Origin: Brenneria izbisi
Lineage (GTDB): Bacteria > Pseudomonadota > Gammaproteobacteria > Enterobacterales > Enterobacteriaceae
Reading direction: 5' to 3'
Length of the DNA: 64,000 bases
Assembly: GCF_025840185.1 (NCBI RefSeq)
Contig: NZ_JAMPJU010000001.1
Coordinates: 434,001 to 498,000 of the forward strand
A program made the position numbers and the translations under genes. Shown here piece by piece: positions 32,487-42,403 of this stretch. The notes beneath the pieces were generated by a model. That model was not told the origin of the DNA and ran no database searches. It saw only the letters and a program-made list of their open reading frames with translations. The stretch's first letter is position 1. Every line of letters starts with the position of its first letter.

Positions 32487-32746
32487 TTTCATACTCGGTT
32501 AAACAAGCGAATATTCTGCATTCACACTAATCAGCAAATTTTTATTTTTATAATACCCGCCATTCTCGATTACAGTATTTTAAAAACCGAATAGTAGACC
32601 ATGGAGGTCGACAAGCTCTTTGAGTCAATCAATGCGACGTAACGGATATACGTTTTGTTGGCAAAACGCGTTCAACGTACGTTTATCTATACCTTTGGGC
32701 TTAGCAGCGATTGACTGAAAGAGTTTAACATTATCAGGAGAACATT

Positions 32747-35437
32747 ATGGCCGTAACCAATGTTGCTGAACTTAACGCACTAGTGGAAAGAGTAAAGAAA
32801 GCGCAGCAGGAATTTGCCAACTATTCCCAGGAACAAGTTGATAAAATTTTCCGCGCTGCCGCGCTCGCCGCCTCAGATGCACGTATCCCGCTGGCGAAGA
32901 TGGCCGTGGCCGAATCCGGCATGGGTATTGTTGAAGATAAAGTGATCAAAAACCATTTTGCTTCCGAATACATATATAACGCTTATCAGGACGAAAAAAC
33001 CTGTGGCGTTCTCTCTACCGACGATACCTTTGGCACCATCACCATCGCCGAACCGATTGGCCTGATTTGCGGTATTGTGCCGACAACCAACCCGACTTCC
33101 ACCGCGATTTTTAAAGCGCTGATCAGTCTGAAAACCCGTAACGGGATTATCTTTTCTCCGCATCCCAGGGCCAAAAGCGCCACCAATAAAGCAGCGGATA
33201 TTGTTCTGCAGGCAGCGATTGCGGCGGGCGCGCCTAAAGATATTATCGGCTGGATTGATCAACCTTCTGTTGAATTGTCCAACCAGTTAATGCATCACCC
33301 GGACATCAACCTGATTCTGGCAACCGGCGGCCCCGGCATGGTGAAAGCCGCATACAGTTCCGGTAAACCCGCAATTGGCGTGGGCGCGGGCAACACGCCC
33401 GTCGTCATTGATGAAAGCGCCGACATTAAACGTGCCGTTGCTTCTATTCTGATGTCGAAAACCTTCGATAACGGCGTGATCTGTGCGTCTGAGCAGTCGG
33501 TGATTGTAGTTGAGAGCGTCTATGATGCGGTACGCGCGCGTTTCGCTTCTCATGGCGGCTACATGCTGCAAGGTAGAGAGCTTCAGGCCGTTCAAGGCGT
33601 ATTGCTGAAAAATGGCGCGCTCAATGCAGATATCGTGGGCCAAACAGCGCCGAAAATTGCAGAAATGGCGGGGATTTCTGTACCTGACAACACGAAGGTG
33701 CTAATCGGTGAAGTGACCGCGGTTGACGAGTCGGAACCCTTTGCCCACGAAAAACTGTCGCCGACCCTGGCCATGTATCGTGCCGTCGATTTCAACGATG
33801 CGGTGATGAAAGCTGAAAAACTGGTTGCGATGGGCGGCATCGGCCACACCTCCTGTTTGTATACCGATCAGGACAACCAGCCGGAACGCGTCCATCATTT
33901 CGGCAACAAGATGAAAACCGCCCGTATTCTGATCAATACCCCTGCGTCTCAAGGCGGTATCGGCGATCTGTATAACTTCAAACTCGCCCCTTCCCTGACG
34001 TTGGGTTGCGGTTCCTGGGGGGGGAATTCCATCTCGGAAAACGTTGGTCCGAAGCACTTGATCAACAAGAAAACGGTAGCCAAGCGAGCAGAAAATATGT
34101 TGTGGCATAAACTTCCCAAATCCATTTATTTCCGTCGCGGTTCATTGCCGGTGGCACTTGAAGAGGTCGCGTCCGACGGCGCCAAACGCGCATTCATTGT
34201 GACTGACCGTTTCCTGTTCAATAACGGTTATGTCGATCAAGTGGTCAGCGTGCTGAAACAGAATGGGCTGGAAACCGACGTGTTCTTCGAGGTCGAAGCA
34301 GACCCTACTCTGAGCATCGTGCGTAAAGGCGCTGAGCAAATGAACTCCTTTAAACCGGATGTCATTATCGCGCTGGGCGGCGGTTCTCCGATGGATGCGG
34401 CAAAAATCATGTGGGTGATGTACGAACACCCCACTACCCATTTTGAAGAACTGGCGTTGCGCTTTATGGACATCCGTAAACGTATCTACAAGTTCCCGAA
34501 AATGGGGGTAAAAGCCAAGATGATTGCCATCACCACCACATCTGGCACCGGTTCCGAAGTTACGCCGTTTGCGGTGGTGACCGACGACGCGACAGGCCAG
34601 AAATATCCTCTGGCTGACTACGCATTAACCCCGGATATGGCCATTGTGGACGCCAATCTGGTGATGAATATGCCAAAATCGCTGTGCGCCTTCGGGGGAC
34701 TGGATGCGGTGACTCACTCACTGGAAGCTTATGTCTCGGTATTGGCGAATGAATATTCTGATGGTCAGGCGTTACAGGCGCTGAAGCTGTTGAAAGAAAA
34801 CCTGCCGGCCAGTTATCGCGACGGTGCGAAAAATCCGGTAGCCCGTGAACGAGTCCATAATGCCGCAACGATTGCCGGTATCGCATTTGCTAACGCTTTT
34901 CTGGGTGTTTGTCACTCCATGGCGCACAAGCTGGGCTCGGAGTTCCATATTCCGCACGGTCTGGCGAATGCGCTGCTGATCTGCAACGTTATTCGCTATA
35001 ACGCCAATGACAACCCAACCAAGCAAACAACGTTCAGTCAGTATGACCGTCCACAGGCTCGACGTCGTTATGCCGAAATCGCTGACCATCTGCGGCTGAC
35101 CGCACCGAGTGATCGCACCGCGCAGAAAATCGAGAAGCTGTTGAACTGGTTGGAAGAAATGAAAACTGCGTTGGGGATCCCTGCCTCCATCCGTGAAGCG
35201 GGCGTACAGGAAGCGGATTTCCTGGCGAAAGTGGATAAACTGTCTGAAGATGCGTTCGATGACCAATGTACCGGCGCTAACCCGCGTTATCCGTTGATTT
35301 CTGAACTGAAACAGATTCTGATGGATACCTACTACGGTCGTCAATTCTCTGAAGATACCGCAAAAAAAGAGGTGGAAGCTGTTGTTGCTGCGCCCGCAGC
35401 AAAAACCGTGAAACAATCGAAGAAAGTCACCAGTTGA
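32747..35437 (+). CDS. adhE: Bifunctional aldehyde-alcohol dehydrogenase AdhE
   Basis: AdhE reduces acetyl-CoA to acetaldehyde and then ethanol during fermentation and assembles into spirosomes. The 896-residue fusion has an N-terminal CoA-acylating aldehyde dehydrogenase (catalytic Cys in GVICASEQSV) and a C-terminal iron alcohol dehydrogenase with GGGSPMDAAK and metal ligands in THSLEAY, CHSMAHKLG and HIPHGLANAL. AGGAGA precedes ATG 32747. The C-terminal tail is Ala/Lys-rich. A hairpin and a terminator follow. Confidence 0.98.
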   Translation: MAVTNVAELNALVERVKKAQQEFANYSQEQVDKIFRAAALAASDARIPLAKMAVAESGMGIVEDKVIKNHFASEYIYNAYQDEKTCGVLSTDDTFGTITIAEPIGLICGIVPTTNPTSTAIFKALISLKTRNGIIFSPHPRAKSATNKAADIVLQAAIAAGAPKDIIGWIDQPSVELSNQLMHHPDINLILATGGPGMVKAAYSSGKPAIGVGAGNTPVVIDESADIKRAVASILMSKTFDNGVICASEQSVIVVESVYDAVRARFASHGGYMLQGRELQAVQGVLLKNGALNADIVGQTAPKIAEMAGISVPDNTKVLIGEVTAVDESEPFAHEKLSPTLAMYRAVDFNDAVMKAEKLVAMGGIGHTSCLYTDQDNQPERVHHFGNKMKTARILINTPASQGGIGDLYNFKLAPSLTLGCGSWGGNSISENVGPKHLINKKTVAKRAENMLWHKLPKSIYFRRGSLPVALEEVASDGAKRAFIVTDRFLFNNGYVDQVVSVLKQNGLETDVFFEVEADPTLSIVRKGAEQMNSFKPDVIIALGGGSPMDAAKIMWVMYEHPTTHFEELALRFMDIRKRIYKFPKMGVKAKMIAITTTSGTGSEVTPFAVVTDDATGQKYPLADYALTPDMAIVDANLVMNMPKSLCAFGGLDAVTHSLEAYVSVLANEYSDGQALQALKLLKENLPASYRDGAKNPVARERVHNAATIAGIAFANAFLGVCHSMAHKLGSEFHIPHGLANALLICNVIRYNANDNPTKQTTFSQYDRPQARRRYAEIADHLRLTAPSDRTAQKIEKLLNWLEEMKTALGIPASIREAGVQEADFLAKVDKLSEDAFDDQCTGANPRYPLISELKQILMDTYYGRQFSEDTAKKEVEAVVAAPAAKTVKQSKKVTS

Positions 35438-35449
35438 TTCATGATGCGC

Positions 35450-35473
35450 AAACAGCCTCATTGGAGGCTGTTT
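35450..35473 (+). repeat. Hairpin after adhE
   Basis: AAACAGCCTC and GAGGCTGTTT form a perfect 10-bp stem with a 4-nt loop just past the adhE stop. It ends in only three T and precedes a better terminator. Confidence 0.65.
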
Positions 35474-35491
35474 GACTGCGTTATCATCGCT

Positions 35492-35519
35492 GCCTTGCTA
35501 ATGAAGCAGGGCTTTTTTT
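35492..35519 (+). terminator. Rho-independent terminator of adhE
   Basis: GCCTTGCT pairs with AGCAGGGC (one G-T pair) around 5 nt, then seven T. It is 55 bp past the adhE stop. Confidence 0.85.
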
Positions 35520-35757
35520 ACGTCACTATCCCCGTATTCATCCCGCCTGAATGTTTCAATCAACCTTACCAAACGGCGTTAGCCCGAATTACCGCAAAAA
35601 AAGGCCATCAACAGCGCGACGGCGGCATTTTTCGCAGGACATGGAAACTCCTAAGCAATGGCGGCGCAACACGTTCACAAGCCCTTAAATCGCGTTTTTA
35701 ACGTAACCAGGCAGCCATAACGATGAATTGAAGAAACCATCGCCTCTCATCGTTGTT
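35520..35757. other. adhE-tdk convergent gap
   Basis: No credible gene. An 8-bp inverted repeat AACGATGA...TCATCGTT (35719-35754) lies just beyond the tdk stop and may close the tdk transcript, though no T run follows it on the minus strand. Confidence 0.4.
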
Positions 35758-36354
35758 TTATTCGCTCGCGGTTCTGATCAATCCCAACGCTATTTTGTAG
35801 TGTTTTCGACAGACGGAGACATAGCTTTCATTGCCGCCAATTACTACCTGTTCGCCTTCACGCAACGGATTACCCTGAGCATCCAGACGCAATACACAGT
35901 TCGCTTTACGTCCGCAGTGACAAACCGTTTTTAGCTCTATCAATTTATCGGCCCAGGCTAATAAATAGTGGCTTCCTGAGAACAATTCGCCGCGAAAATC
36001 CGTGCGTAAACCGTAACACAATACCGGGATATCTAATTGATCCACCACGTCGGAAAGCTCGCTCACCTGCTCACGAGTTAAAAACTGACATTCATCAATT
36101 AATACACAGTGAATAGGTTGAGCCCTATGTTCTTTTGCCAGCAAGTTAAATAAAGATGTCTGCGGATTATACAATAATGCGGGAGAAGAAAGGCCGATAC
36201 GGGAACTCACCACCCCGACGCCATGGCGGTTATCTATTTCTGCGGTGAACACCAGCGTGCGCATGCCGCGTTCCTGATAGTTATATGAAGATTGCAATAG
36301 TGCGGTGGATTTTCCCGCATTCATTGCTGAATAATAAAAATAAAGCTGAGCCAT
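35758..36354 (-). CDS. tdk: Thymidine kinase (type II)
   Basis: Tdk phosphorylates thymidine in the salvage pathway. The 198-residue product has the P-loop [11 protein letters not shown] at the N-terminus, the DECQF Walker B-like motif, and a lasso domain with zinc cysteines ([10 protein letters not shown] and SVCRKHY). It is divergent from hns as in E. coli. Confidence 0.96.
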   Translation of the reverse strand: MAQLYFYYSAMNAGKSTALLQSSYNYQERGMRTLVFTAEIDNRHGVGVVSSRIGLSSPALLYNPQTSLFNLLAKEHRAQPIHCVLIDECQFLTREQVSELSDVVDQLDIPVLCYGLRTDFRGELFSGSHYLLAWADKLIELKTVCHCGRKANCVLRLDAQGNPLREGEQVVIGGNESYVSVCRKHYKIALGLIRTASE

Positions 36355-36753
36355 ACTCGGCGCTCCAAAAGATAGGCGAGATCATCGCTTATACGGTCAG
36401 ATTTTATTGTAACAACCCGCCTTTAGACTATGCAATGCGCTATTACATTTACGTTCCTCCGCCCAGATAGTGGCTATTGATAGGCGCGGAAAGATAAACA
36501 GATAAAATTCCCTTATAACGGTAAGCTAAGGTCCAATATCCGCCCCCTTCTACATTTGTTGTAGAAAAAATGACGGAAAAATGTATTTCTCATCTTGGCG
36601 AAAGTATTTTATATTCAGGTTTCAGCGTGTGTGATATCCGTTTTAAAACTAGTATTTTTTAACAAACTTACAAATTTGACTATTGCAGAAAAGAAAATAG
36701 CATTCTATTATCACACTACACGACACCAATAATATAAATCTGAGATTATCACA
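36355..36753. other. tdk-hns divergent regulatory region
   Basis: A 399-bp gap, strongly AT-rich in its last 150 bases, where the hns promoter must lie. In E. coli H-NS binds curved DNA here and represses itself; AT-tracts (for example 36640-36690) fit that. No gene is visible. Confidence 0.5.
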
Positions 36754-37161
36754 ATGAGCGAAGCACTAAAGATTCTAAACAATATCCGTACTCTGCGTGC
36801 CCAGGCAAGAGAATGTAGTCTGGATACTTTGGAGGAAATGCTGGAGAAACTGGAAGTCGTCGTTAATGAACGACGTGAAGAAGAAAGCCAGGTCCAGGCA
36901 GAAGTTGAAGAACGTGCACGTAAATTGCAACAATATCGCGATATGTTGATCGCTGATGGTATTGACCCTAACGAATTATTACAATCTCTAGGCTCCGTCA
37001 AAGTCGCAGGTAAAAGCAAACGTGCCGCACGCCCTGCTAAATATCAATATACCGATGAAAACGGCGACCTTAAAACCTGGACTGGTCAGGGTCGGACGCC
37101 AGCTGTAATCAAAAAAGCCATTGAAGAGCAAGGCAAATCCCTGGATGATTTCCTGATCTAA
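36754..37161 (+). CDS. hns: H-NS nucleoid-structuring protein
   Basis: H-NS binds and silences AT-rich DNA, including acquired genes. The 135-residue protein has the N-terminal coiled-coil oligomerisation domain (about 1-65), a linker, and the C-terminal DNA-binding loop TWTGQGRTP, identical to the canonical motif. A strong terminator follows. Its setting (galU/rssB/rssA on one side, tdk/adhE on the other) identifies it as hns rather than stpA. Confidence 0.98.
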   Translation: MSEALKILNNIRTLRAQARECSLDTLEEMLEKLEVVVNERREEESQVQAEVEERARKLQQYRDMLIADGIDPNELLQSLGSVKVAGKSKRAARPAKYQYTDENGDLKTWTGQGRTPAVIKKAIEEQGKSLDDFLI

Positions 37162-37184
37162 TTCAGCTTTAAAATAATACGCCG

Positions 37185-37217
37185 ATACCCTTGATTTTTA
37201 TCAAGGGTATTTTTTTA
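37185..37217 (+). terminator. Rho-independent terminator of hns
   Basis: ATACCCTTGA pairs with TCAAGGGTAT around a 6-nt A/T loop, followed by seven T, 24 bp past the hns stop. Confidence 0.93.
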
Positions 37218-37293
37218 TTAAAAAAAGCGGGGAGGACGAAAATTGATGCTCTCCATCTTGGATAATAAAACAGAGAGCAGGCTTTACCCGATA

Positions 37294-38205
37294 TTATTTC
37301 GCCTCGGCGTCAACCGTTTCCTGCAACCACTCGGTGAATTCACTACCCAGGCTATCATTGCGCATACCGTACTCGACAAAGGCCTGCATATAACCTAATT
37401 TGTTGCCGCAATCATGGCTCACGCCTTTCAGATGGTAAGCTTCCACCGTCTCTTTCTGCATCAGCATGGCAATAGCATCCGTTAACTGAATTTCATTACC
37501 CGCGCCTGGCGGCGTTTTTTCCAGCAAAGACCAGATTTCCGCAGAAAGAACATAACGACCAACAACGGCTAAATTAGACGGGGCTTCGGATGCTTTCGGT
37601 TTTTCAACGACGCCCACCATTGGGGCGCTGTCACCCGCGTTTAATTTCACGCCTTTGCAATCCACAACCCCGTAGCTGCTGACATTGTCCACCGGCTCAA
37701 CCATAATCTGGCTGTGACCGGTTTCTGAAAAACGCTTCAACATTTCGCTCAGGTTATCTTTTTTCAAATCGGAAGCATATTCATCAATAATGACGTCAGG
37801 TAAAATAACGGCAACCGGCTCATCACCGACTAAAGGATGCGCGCACATTACCGCGTGGCCCAATCCTTTCGCCAACCCCTGACGAACTTGCATAATGGTA
37901 ACGTGCTTAGGACAAATAGATTGAACTTCTTTGAGTAGCTGGCGCTTAACACGTTTTTCCAACATGGCTTCCAGTTCGAAACTGGTATCAAAATGGTTTT
38001 CAATCGAATTTTTAGAAGAGTGAGTAACCAGAATGATTTCATTGATTCCCGCAGCAATACACTCATTAACCACATATTGAATTAGCGGTTTATCCACCAA
38101 TGGCAGCATTTCTTTTGGAATAGCCTTTGTCGCCGGTAACATACGCGTTCCCAGCCCTGCAACGGGGATTACCGCTTTTTTTACTTTCTTATTAACAATC
38201 GACAT
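37294..38205 (-). CDS. galU: UTP-glucose-1-phosphate uridylyltransferase
   Basis: GalU makes UDP-glucose for LPS, trehalose and exopolysaccharide synthesis. The 303-residue product has the nucleotidyltransferase motif [20 protein letters not shown] and VEKP. ATG 38205 has AGAGG upstream; a TTG two codons earlier is not needed. The order hns-galU-rssB matches E. coli. Confidence 0.97.
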   Translation of the reverse strand: MSIVNKKVKKAVIPVAGLGTRMLPATKAIPKEMLPLVDKPLIQYVVNECIAAGINEIILVTHSSKNSIENHFDTSFELEAMLEKRVKRQLLKEVQSICPKHVTIMQVRQGLAKGLGHAVMCAHPLVGDEPVAVILPDVIIDEYASDLKKDNLSEMLKRFSETGHSQIMVEPVDNVSSYGVVDCKGVKLNAGDSAPMVGVVEKPKASEAPSNLAVVGRYVLSAEIWSLLEKTPPGAGNEIQLTDAIAMLMQKETVEAYHLKGVSHDCGNKLGYMQAFVEYGMRNDSLGSEFTEWLQETVDAEAK

Positions 38206-38408
38206 AAACAACCTCTTATATATCGTTCAAATAATGAACTTTATTTGTCTTGCCTAAAAACGGGATGAGTTCAACTCATTTACCGGATGGCGCTTGACCA
38301 ATGTTATAACGCAATAAAAAATAAGATCACTAGGAATAGTGTAGAAAATAAAAAATAATAACGGAAGGTGTACATCGTCTGGAGAGAGTAACCAACATAC
38401 CTATCGGA

Positions 38409-39425
38409 TTATTCTGTAGACAACATGAGTCGTAAACGCCCCCCCCCACCCCATATCTGACATTGCCAATCAACACAATTGTGATTTAACTGATTGAGGT
38501 AAGTGACATCCAACGTTCCTAACGGCACGCCGCTATTCAGAGAAATCTGGTTGCCATCGGCATTTAACATGGCGTTCAAACCGGCTGATACCAGAATTAA
38601 CCGTTTTAATTCACGATGATAATAACCAACCAATAAAGGGAAGCGTCCCTCTAAACTCGCTTGCCGCAACAACTGGTTTACCTGCTTTAATAATGTCGGT
38701 AGATACGGTAAGCGATGCTGCTGATTAGCCAAATGATCCTGAAGCAACCCATTGAATAATGTCCGAAGTAATAAGGCCGCTAACGTTCCATTATTATTCA
38801 CCGCCTGAGTCACATCCAGACAGTAAAACGCCAGTTCCGTCTCTGAGAGCGCGGCAATATCCAAAACCAGGCCCGGCTGTTCGGCAATCGTCAACTGGCG
38901 ATAATTAATCCGACAATGCGCAAGCGTTTGCTGAACCGGCGGCTGCAATTGCGCCAGCAATTTTGCGACCGCATCGGGAGATTGACTCAATGAGTCCATA
39001 TCCTGCATTAATTGTTCAAGCTCATTCACCTGCGAGGTAAACATGTCTGGATACAGGCAAGACATGACGACCTCGCGTAAGCGGGCATAATCACGAACCG
39101 GTTTCAGCAGCACATCCTGAGCCCCAAGGCGCAATACCTTTGCGACATCCGCCATATGGCTGGTCGCCGATATAACCAATATCGGCGTGTTGTTGCCTCT
39201 TAAGCGCAGGCGCTCAAGAAATTCGATCCCTCCCATCATCGGCATATCCAGATCGCAGATAATCAAATCAGCTTGGCGATCTTCCAAAAGGCTCAATGCT
39301 TCCAGTCCATGGACTGCTTCTAACACTGAAGCGCCAAGCGTAATCAGATAACCGGAAAGCACTGAGCGGAAAACGGCCTCATCCTCAATGATTAAAACAT
39401 GTTTACCCGCTAATGGTCGTTCCAT
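38409..39425 (-). CDS. rssB: RssB, RpoS-degradation adaptor response regulator
   Basis: RssB delivers sigma-S to ClpXP. The 338-residue product has an N-terminal receiver domain (about 1-125) with phosphoacceptor Asp58 (ICDLDMP) and a degenerate PP2C-like C-terminal domain. The last codons run through a nine-C tract on the plus strand (38439-38447), read as IWGGGGRLRLMLSTE; E. coli has a similar ending without the long tract. The reading frame is intact here. The gene is 72 bp downstream of rssA. Confidence 0.95.
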   Translation of the reverse strand: MERPLAGKHVLIIEDEAVFRSVLSGYLITLGASVLEAVHGLEALSLLEDRQADLIICDLDMPMMGGIEFLERLRLRGNNTPILVISATSHMADVAKVLRLGAQDVLLKPVRDYARLREVVMSCLYPDMFTSQVNELEQLMQDMDSLSQSPDAVAKLLAQLQPPVQQTLAHCRINYRQLTIAEQPGLVLDIAALSETELAFYCLDVTQAVNNNGTLAALLLRTLFNGLLQDHLANQQHRLPYLPTLLKQVNQLLRQASLEGRFPLLVGYYHRELKRLILVSAGLNAMLNADGNQISLNSGVPLGTLDVTYLNQLNHNCVDWQCQIWGGGGRLRLMLSTE

Positions 39426-39497
39426 CCGTTTGTTACCTCTTGCTTCAAACTCTTCATGTTCAAAAATTGCTTATCGACAATACCTGAACCCAAGGTT

Positions 39498-40436
39498 TCA
39501 GTGAGATTGATTAACCAAAGGCAGCAATTCCTCACGTTTCTTCTCCACCGCCTGACGTCCCGCGCTTATTGCCTCCTGCGCTCGGTGGAAATCCAGAGTG
39601 GCAATCTGCGGGCAGTAGGGTTGCACCAGCACATCCGGCGGATCACCCGCCATTCGCGTCATTTTCAGTCTACTTTCCAGGATATGGATCGAGGTGCTCA
39701 TGATTTCCATCGCCGTTGGCGAAACGGCTGGACGATGGCGTCGTCCGCGTAATAAGCGCTCACGGATTTTACTCCGCCAATCATTTGGCTCAACGTCGCC
39801 ATCCTCCTCTGCGTTCGTGGGCTTAACCGACAGCATGTGCTGATTGAGGCTGGCATCCTGCTGCAAATCCACCGCGATGACAACATCAGCACCCATCGCA
39901 CGCGCCAGTGAAACTGGGATAGGGTTCACTACGGCCCCATCCACCAGCCAGTAACCATTGAACCATACGGGAGACAATAAGCCCGGCACACTACAAGAAG
40001 CCCGGATTGACTGGTGCAAGTCCCCTTCCGTCAACCAGAGTTCGCGTCCGGTGCTCAGATTGGTCGCGACCGCACCAAATTTAATAGCGCATTCTTCAAT
40101 GCGTTGTGTATGTAACAAATGCTTTACATTATTAAATACCCGCTCACCACGCAACAACCCGCCACGCTGCCAGGAGAGATCCATCAATCGAATGACATCC
40201 CAGTAGCCGAATCCTGACACCCAGCGCTCAATCACCGCCAGATTATGCGTGGCGTAAGCGGCCCCGACCAACGCGCCGACAGAGCAGCCAGCGACAACAT
40301 CAATCTTGATGCCCAGTTCGGTCAATGCATTGATGACGCCGATATGAGCCCATCCTTTGGCCGCGCCGGAACCCAAAGCCAGCCCCACTTTTACCTGTCG
40401 CATGGGTACATCGTGTGTTTTCATTCTAGCCCACAT
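39498..40436 (-). CDS. rssA: RssA, patatin-like phospholipase family protein
   Basis: A predicted lipid acyl hydrolase cotranscribed with rssB. The patatin motifs are visible: glycine-rich LALGSGAAKGWAHIG, nucleophile GCSVGA and the dyad Asp in DGAVVNP. Start is uncertain: ATG 40436 has GGAAG five bases upstream (312 residues), while 40424 and 40403 lie closer to the E. coli start (MRKIKIGLALG corresponds to 40403) but have poor ribosome sites. Confidence 0.93.
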   Translation of the reverse strand: MWARMKTHDVPMRQVKVGLALGSGAAKGWAHIGVINALTELGIKIDVVAGCSVGALVGAAYATHNLAVIERWVSGFGYWDVIRLMDLSWQRGGLLRGERVFNNVKHLLHTQRIEECAIKFGAVATNLSTGRELWLTEGDLHQSIRASCSVPGLLSPVWFNGYWLVDGAVVNPIPVSLARAMGADVVIAVDLQQDASLNQHMLSVKPTNAEEDGDVEPNDWRSKIRERLLRGRRHRPAVSPTAMEIMSTSIHILESRLKMTRMAGDPPDVLVQPYCPQIATLDFHRAQEAISAGRQAVEKKREELLPLVNQSH

Positions 40437-40550
40437 TACTACTTCCAGAATGTCTTGGTTAACATATTGGTTAACATATCTGTATCCTGATTAAAGATCT
40501 CTTTATTATCTATCAAGTTTTAAGTTATTAAATTTTCTTCAGGAGAAACT

Positions 40551-41015
40551 GTGCCAGAACTTTGTCCTTGTTGCAGCGGCTTGCAGTATAGCGCATGCTG
40601 CCAGCCGTATCTTGGCAATACCCGTACCGCCGCGGATCCGCAAACGCTAATGCGTTCTCGCTATACCGCTTATGTCAAACACGATGTGGACTATCTGGTC
40701 GCCACCTGGCATCCCGACCTGCAAGCGGAGAAATGGCGTGATTCCATTACGGAAAGCTGCCGGGACACCTGCTGGCTTGGGCTCAATATATTGACCTCAG
40801 GCCCCGGCAAGACGCAAGACGAAGGTTATGTTGAATTTGCCGCACGCTATACGGCCGCCAACCGGCAGGAGACTGGATTGATGCGGGAACGCTCGCGCTT
40901 CCTTCGTTATCATGATCGCTGGTACTATAGCGATGGCATTCATCTGCAAACTGGCAGAAATGAACATTGCCCATGCGGTTCCGGCAAAAAGTACAAAAAG
41001 TGCTGCGGACAATAA
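40551..41015 (+). CDS. ychJ: YchJ, SEC-C motif protein (UPF0225)
   Basis: A 154-residue protein with cysteine clusters at both ends: CPCCSGLQYSACC near the N-terminus and the SEC-C zinc motif CPCGSGKKYKKCC at the C-terminus, with an NTF2-like middle. The start is GTG with AGGAG six bases upstream. It is divergent from rssA and precedes purU, as in E. coli. Molecular role unknown. Confidence 0.93.
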   Translation: MPELCPCCSGLQYSACCQPYLGNTRTAADPQTLMRSRYTAYVKHDVDYLVATWHPDLQAEKWRDSITESCRDTCWLGLNILTSGPGKTQDEGYVEFAARYTAANRQETGLMRERSRFLRYHDRWYYSDGIHLQTGRNEHCPCGSGKKYKKCCGQ

Positions 41016-41098
41016 GCAAGGCGCATTAACCGCAGTGAATTCCGGCACTGCATTAACATACGATCGCTATTATAGTTTTGGACAGGATCCACGCTCTC

Positions 41099-41947
41099 AT
41101 GCAATCCCAGAATATACAAAGAAAAGTGTTACGGACTATTTGCCCTGATGCCAAGGGCCTTATCGCAAAAATTACCAATATTTGTTACAAGCATGAACTT
41201 AACATCGTGCAGAACAATGAGTTTGTTGATCATCGTACTGGTCGCTTCTTCATGCGCACGGAACTGGAAGGGATTTTTAACGATACCACCTTGCTGGCCG
41301 ATCTCGACAGCGCCCTCCCTGACGGTTCTTCTCGTGAGTTAACCAGCGCAGGCCGTCGCCGCATTGTTATTCTGGTCACCAAGGAAGCACACTGTCTGGG
41401 CGATTTACTGATGAAAAGCGTATACGGCGGATTGGATGTTGAAATCTCCGCGGTGATTGGCAACCACGAAACGCTGCGCACGCTGGTCGAGCGCTTTGAT
41501 ATTCCCTTCCATCTGGTCAGTCATGAAGGTTTTTCCCGCGAAGAACACGATCAGCACATGATCGCGCAGATCGACCAGTACCAGCCGGATTACGTTGTGT
41601 TGGCAAAATACATGCGCGTGCTGACGCCCGCTTTCGTTCAGCACTATCCGAATCAGGTTATCAATATCCACCACTCGTTCCTGCCGGCGTTTATCGGCGC
41701 ACGACCTTATCATCAGGCTTATGAGCGAGGCGTAAAAATCATTGGCGCCACCGCTCACTATGTCAATGACAACCTGGATGAAGGCCCAATCATCATGCAG
41801 GACGTAATCAACGTCGATCATTCCTACACCGCGGATGACATGATGCGTGCCGGACGCGACGTTGAGAAGAATGTGCTGAGCCGAGCGCTGTATCGTGTAT
41901 TGGCACAGCGGGTTTTTGTCTACGGAAACCGCACTATCATTCTTTAA
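41099..41947 (+). CDS. purU: Formyltetrahydrofolate deformylase
   Basis: PurU hydrolyses 10-formyl-THF to formate and THF, supplying formate to PurT and balancing one-carbon units with glycine. The 282-residue product has an N-terminal ACT domain and a formyltransferase-fold domain with INIHHSFLPAF and the catalytic Asp in NLDEGPIIMQD. ATG 41099 gives MQSQNIQRKVLRTICPD, two residues longer than E. coli. It is followed by tRNA-Tyr, as in E. coli. Confidence 0.96.
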   Translation: MQSQNIQRKVLRTICPDAKGLIAKITNICYKHELNIVQNNEFVDHRTGRFFMRTELEGIFNDTTLLADLDSALPDGSSRELTSAGRRRIVILVTKEAHCLGDLLMKSVYGGLDVEISAVIGNHETLRTLVERFDIPFHLVSHEGFSREEHDQHMIAQIDQYQPDYVVLAKYMRVLTPAFVQHYPNQVINIHHSFLPAFIGARPYHQAYERGVKIIGATAHYVNDNLDEGPIIMQDVINVDHSYTADDMMRAGRDVEKNVLSRALYRVLAQRVFVYGNRTIIL

Positions 41948-42030
41948 TTTGCTGATCGGGCATCATTTTTTGTATCAGGATGCCCGGCATAAAAAATCGG
42001 CAAACAGGTTCGTTTTTTAATATATCCGGC

Positions 42031-42067
42031 TTTACAGCGGCGTATCATTTGATATGATGCGCCCCGC
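42031..42067 (+). promoter_or_regulatory. tyrT promoter with GC-rich discriminator
   Basis: TTTACA (42031-42036) and TATGAT (42053-42058) are 16 bp apart, followed by the GC-rich discriminator GCGCCCCGC. This matches the E. coli tyrT promoter almost base for base and is the signature of stringent (ppGpp) control. Confidence 0.93.
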
Positions 42068-42099
42068 TTGATGCGAAAGCGTCTTGCGGCAAGGCCAAT

Positions 42100-42166
<67 letters not shown>

Positions 42167-42184
<18 letters not shown>

Positions 42185-42387
42185 ATTCAATATTGTTCTA
42201 CTGAATTCAATTTTAACACCACACATCCATTTTCCCCTTCAGGGGGAAGGTGAGAAACTTCGACCAAGGTTCGACAAAACCGGAACGGTTTTGAACAACG
42301 CGACAGCGTTGACCCGTAGGGCGAGGCGCAAAGCGCCGAGTTATCCTTCCCCCACCACCAATTCAATATTGTTCTACTGAATTCAAT
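42167..42387 (+). repeat. tRNA-Tyr 3'-end direct repeat with 176-bp period
   Basis: A 45-bp sequence at 42167-42211 (last 18 nt of tRNA-Tyr plus 27 nt downstream) recurs exactly at 42343-42387. Between the copies lie several small hairpins: TTCCCC/GGGGAA (42232-42248), CAACGC/GCGTTG (42296-42311) and GGCGC/GCGCC (42325-42337). The E. coli tyrT operon has 178-bp repeats that each carry 19 nt of the tRNA end (the rtT/tpr repeats), and this is very likely the same type of element. Confidence 0.85.
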
Positions 42388-42403
42388 CCTTCCCGGCATC
42401 AGA

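Larger units (their letters stand above)
31724..32746. other. Gene-free AT-rich gap between oppA and adhE
   Basis: In E. coli this place holds ychE, but no frame here resembles it. The gap must carry the divergent oppA and adhE promoters; E. coli adhE has a long leader, which could use part of the space. It contains a Fur-like palindrome (32388-32408), several short hairpins (for example near 32323-32338), and an A/T-flanked hairpin at 32456-32486. No protein or known RNA could be assigned. Confidence 0.7.
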
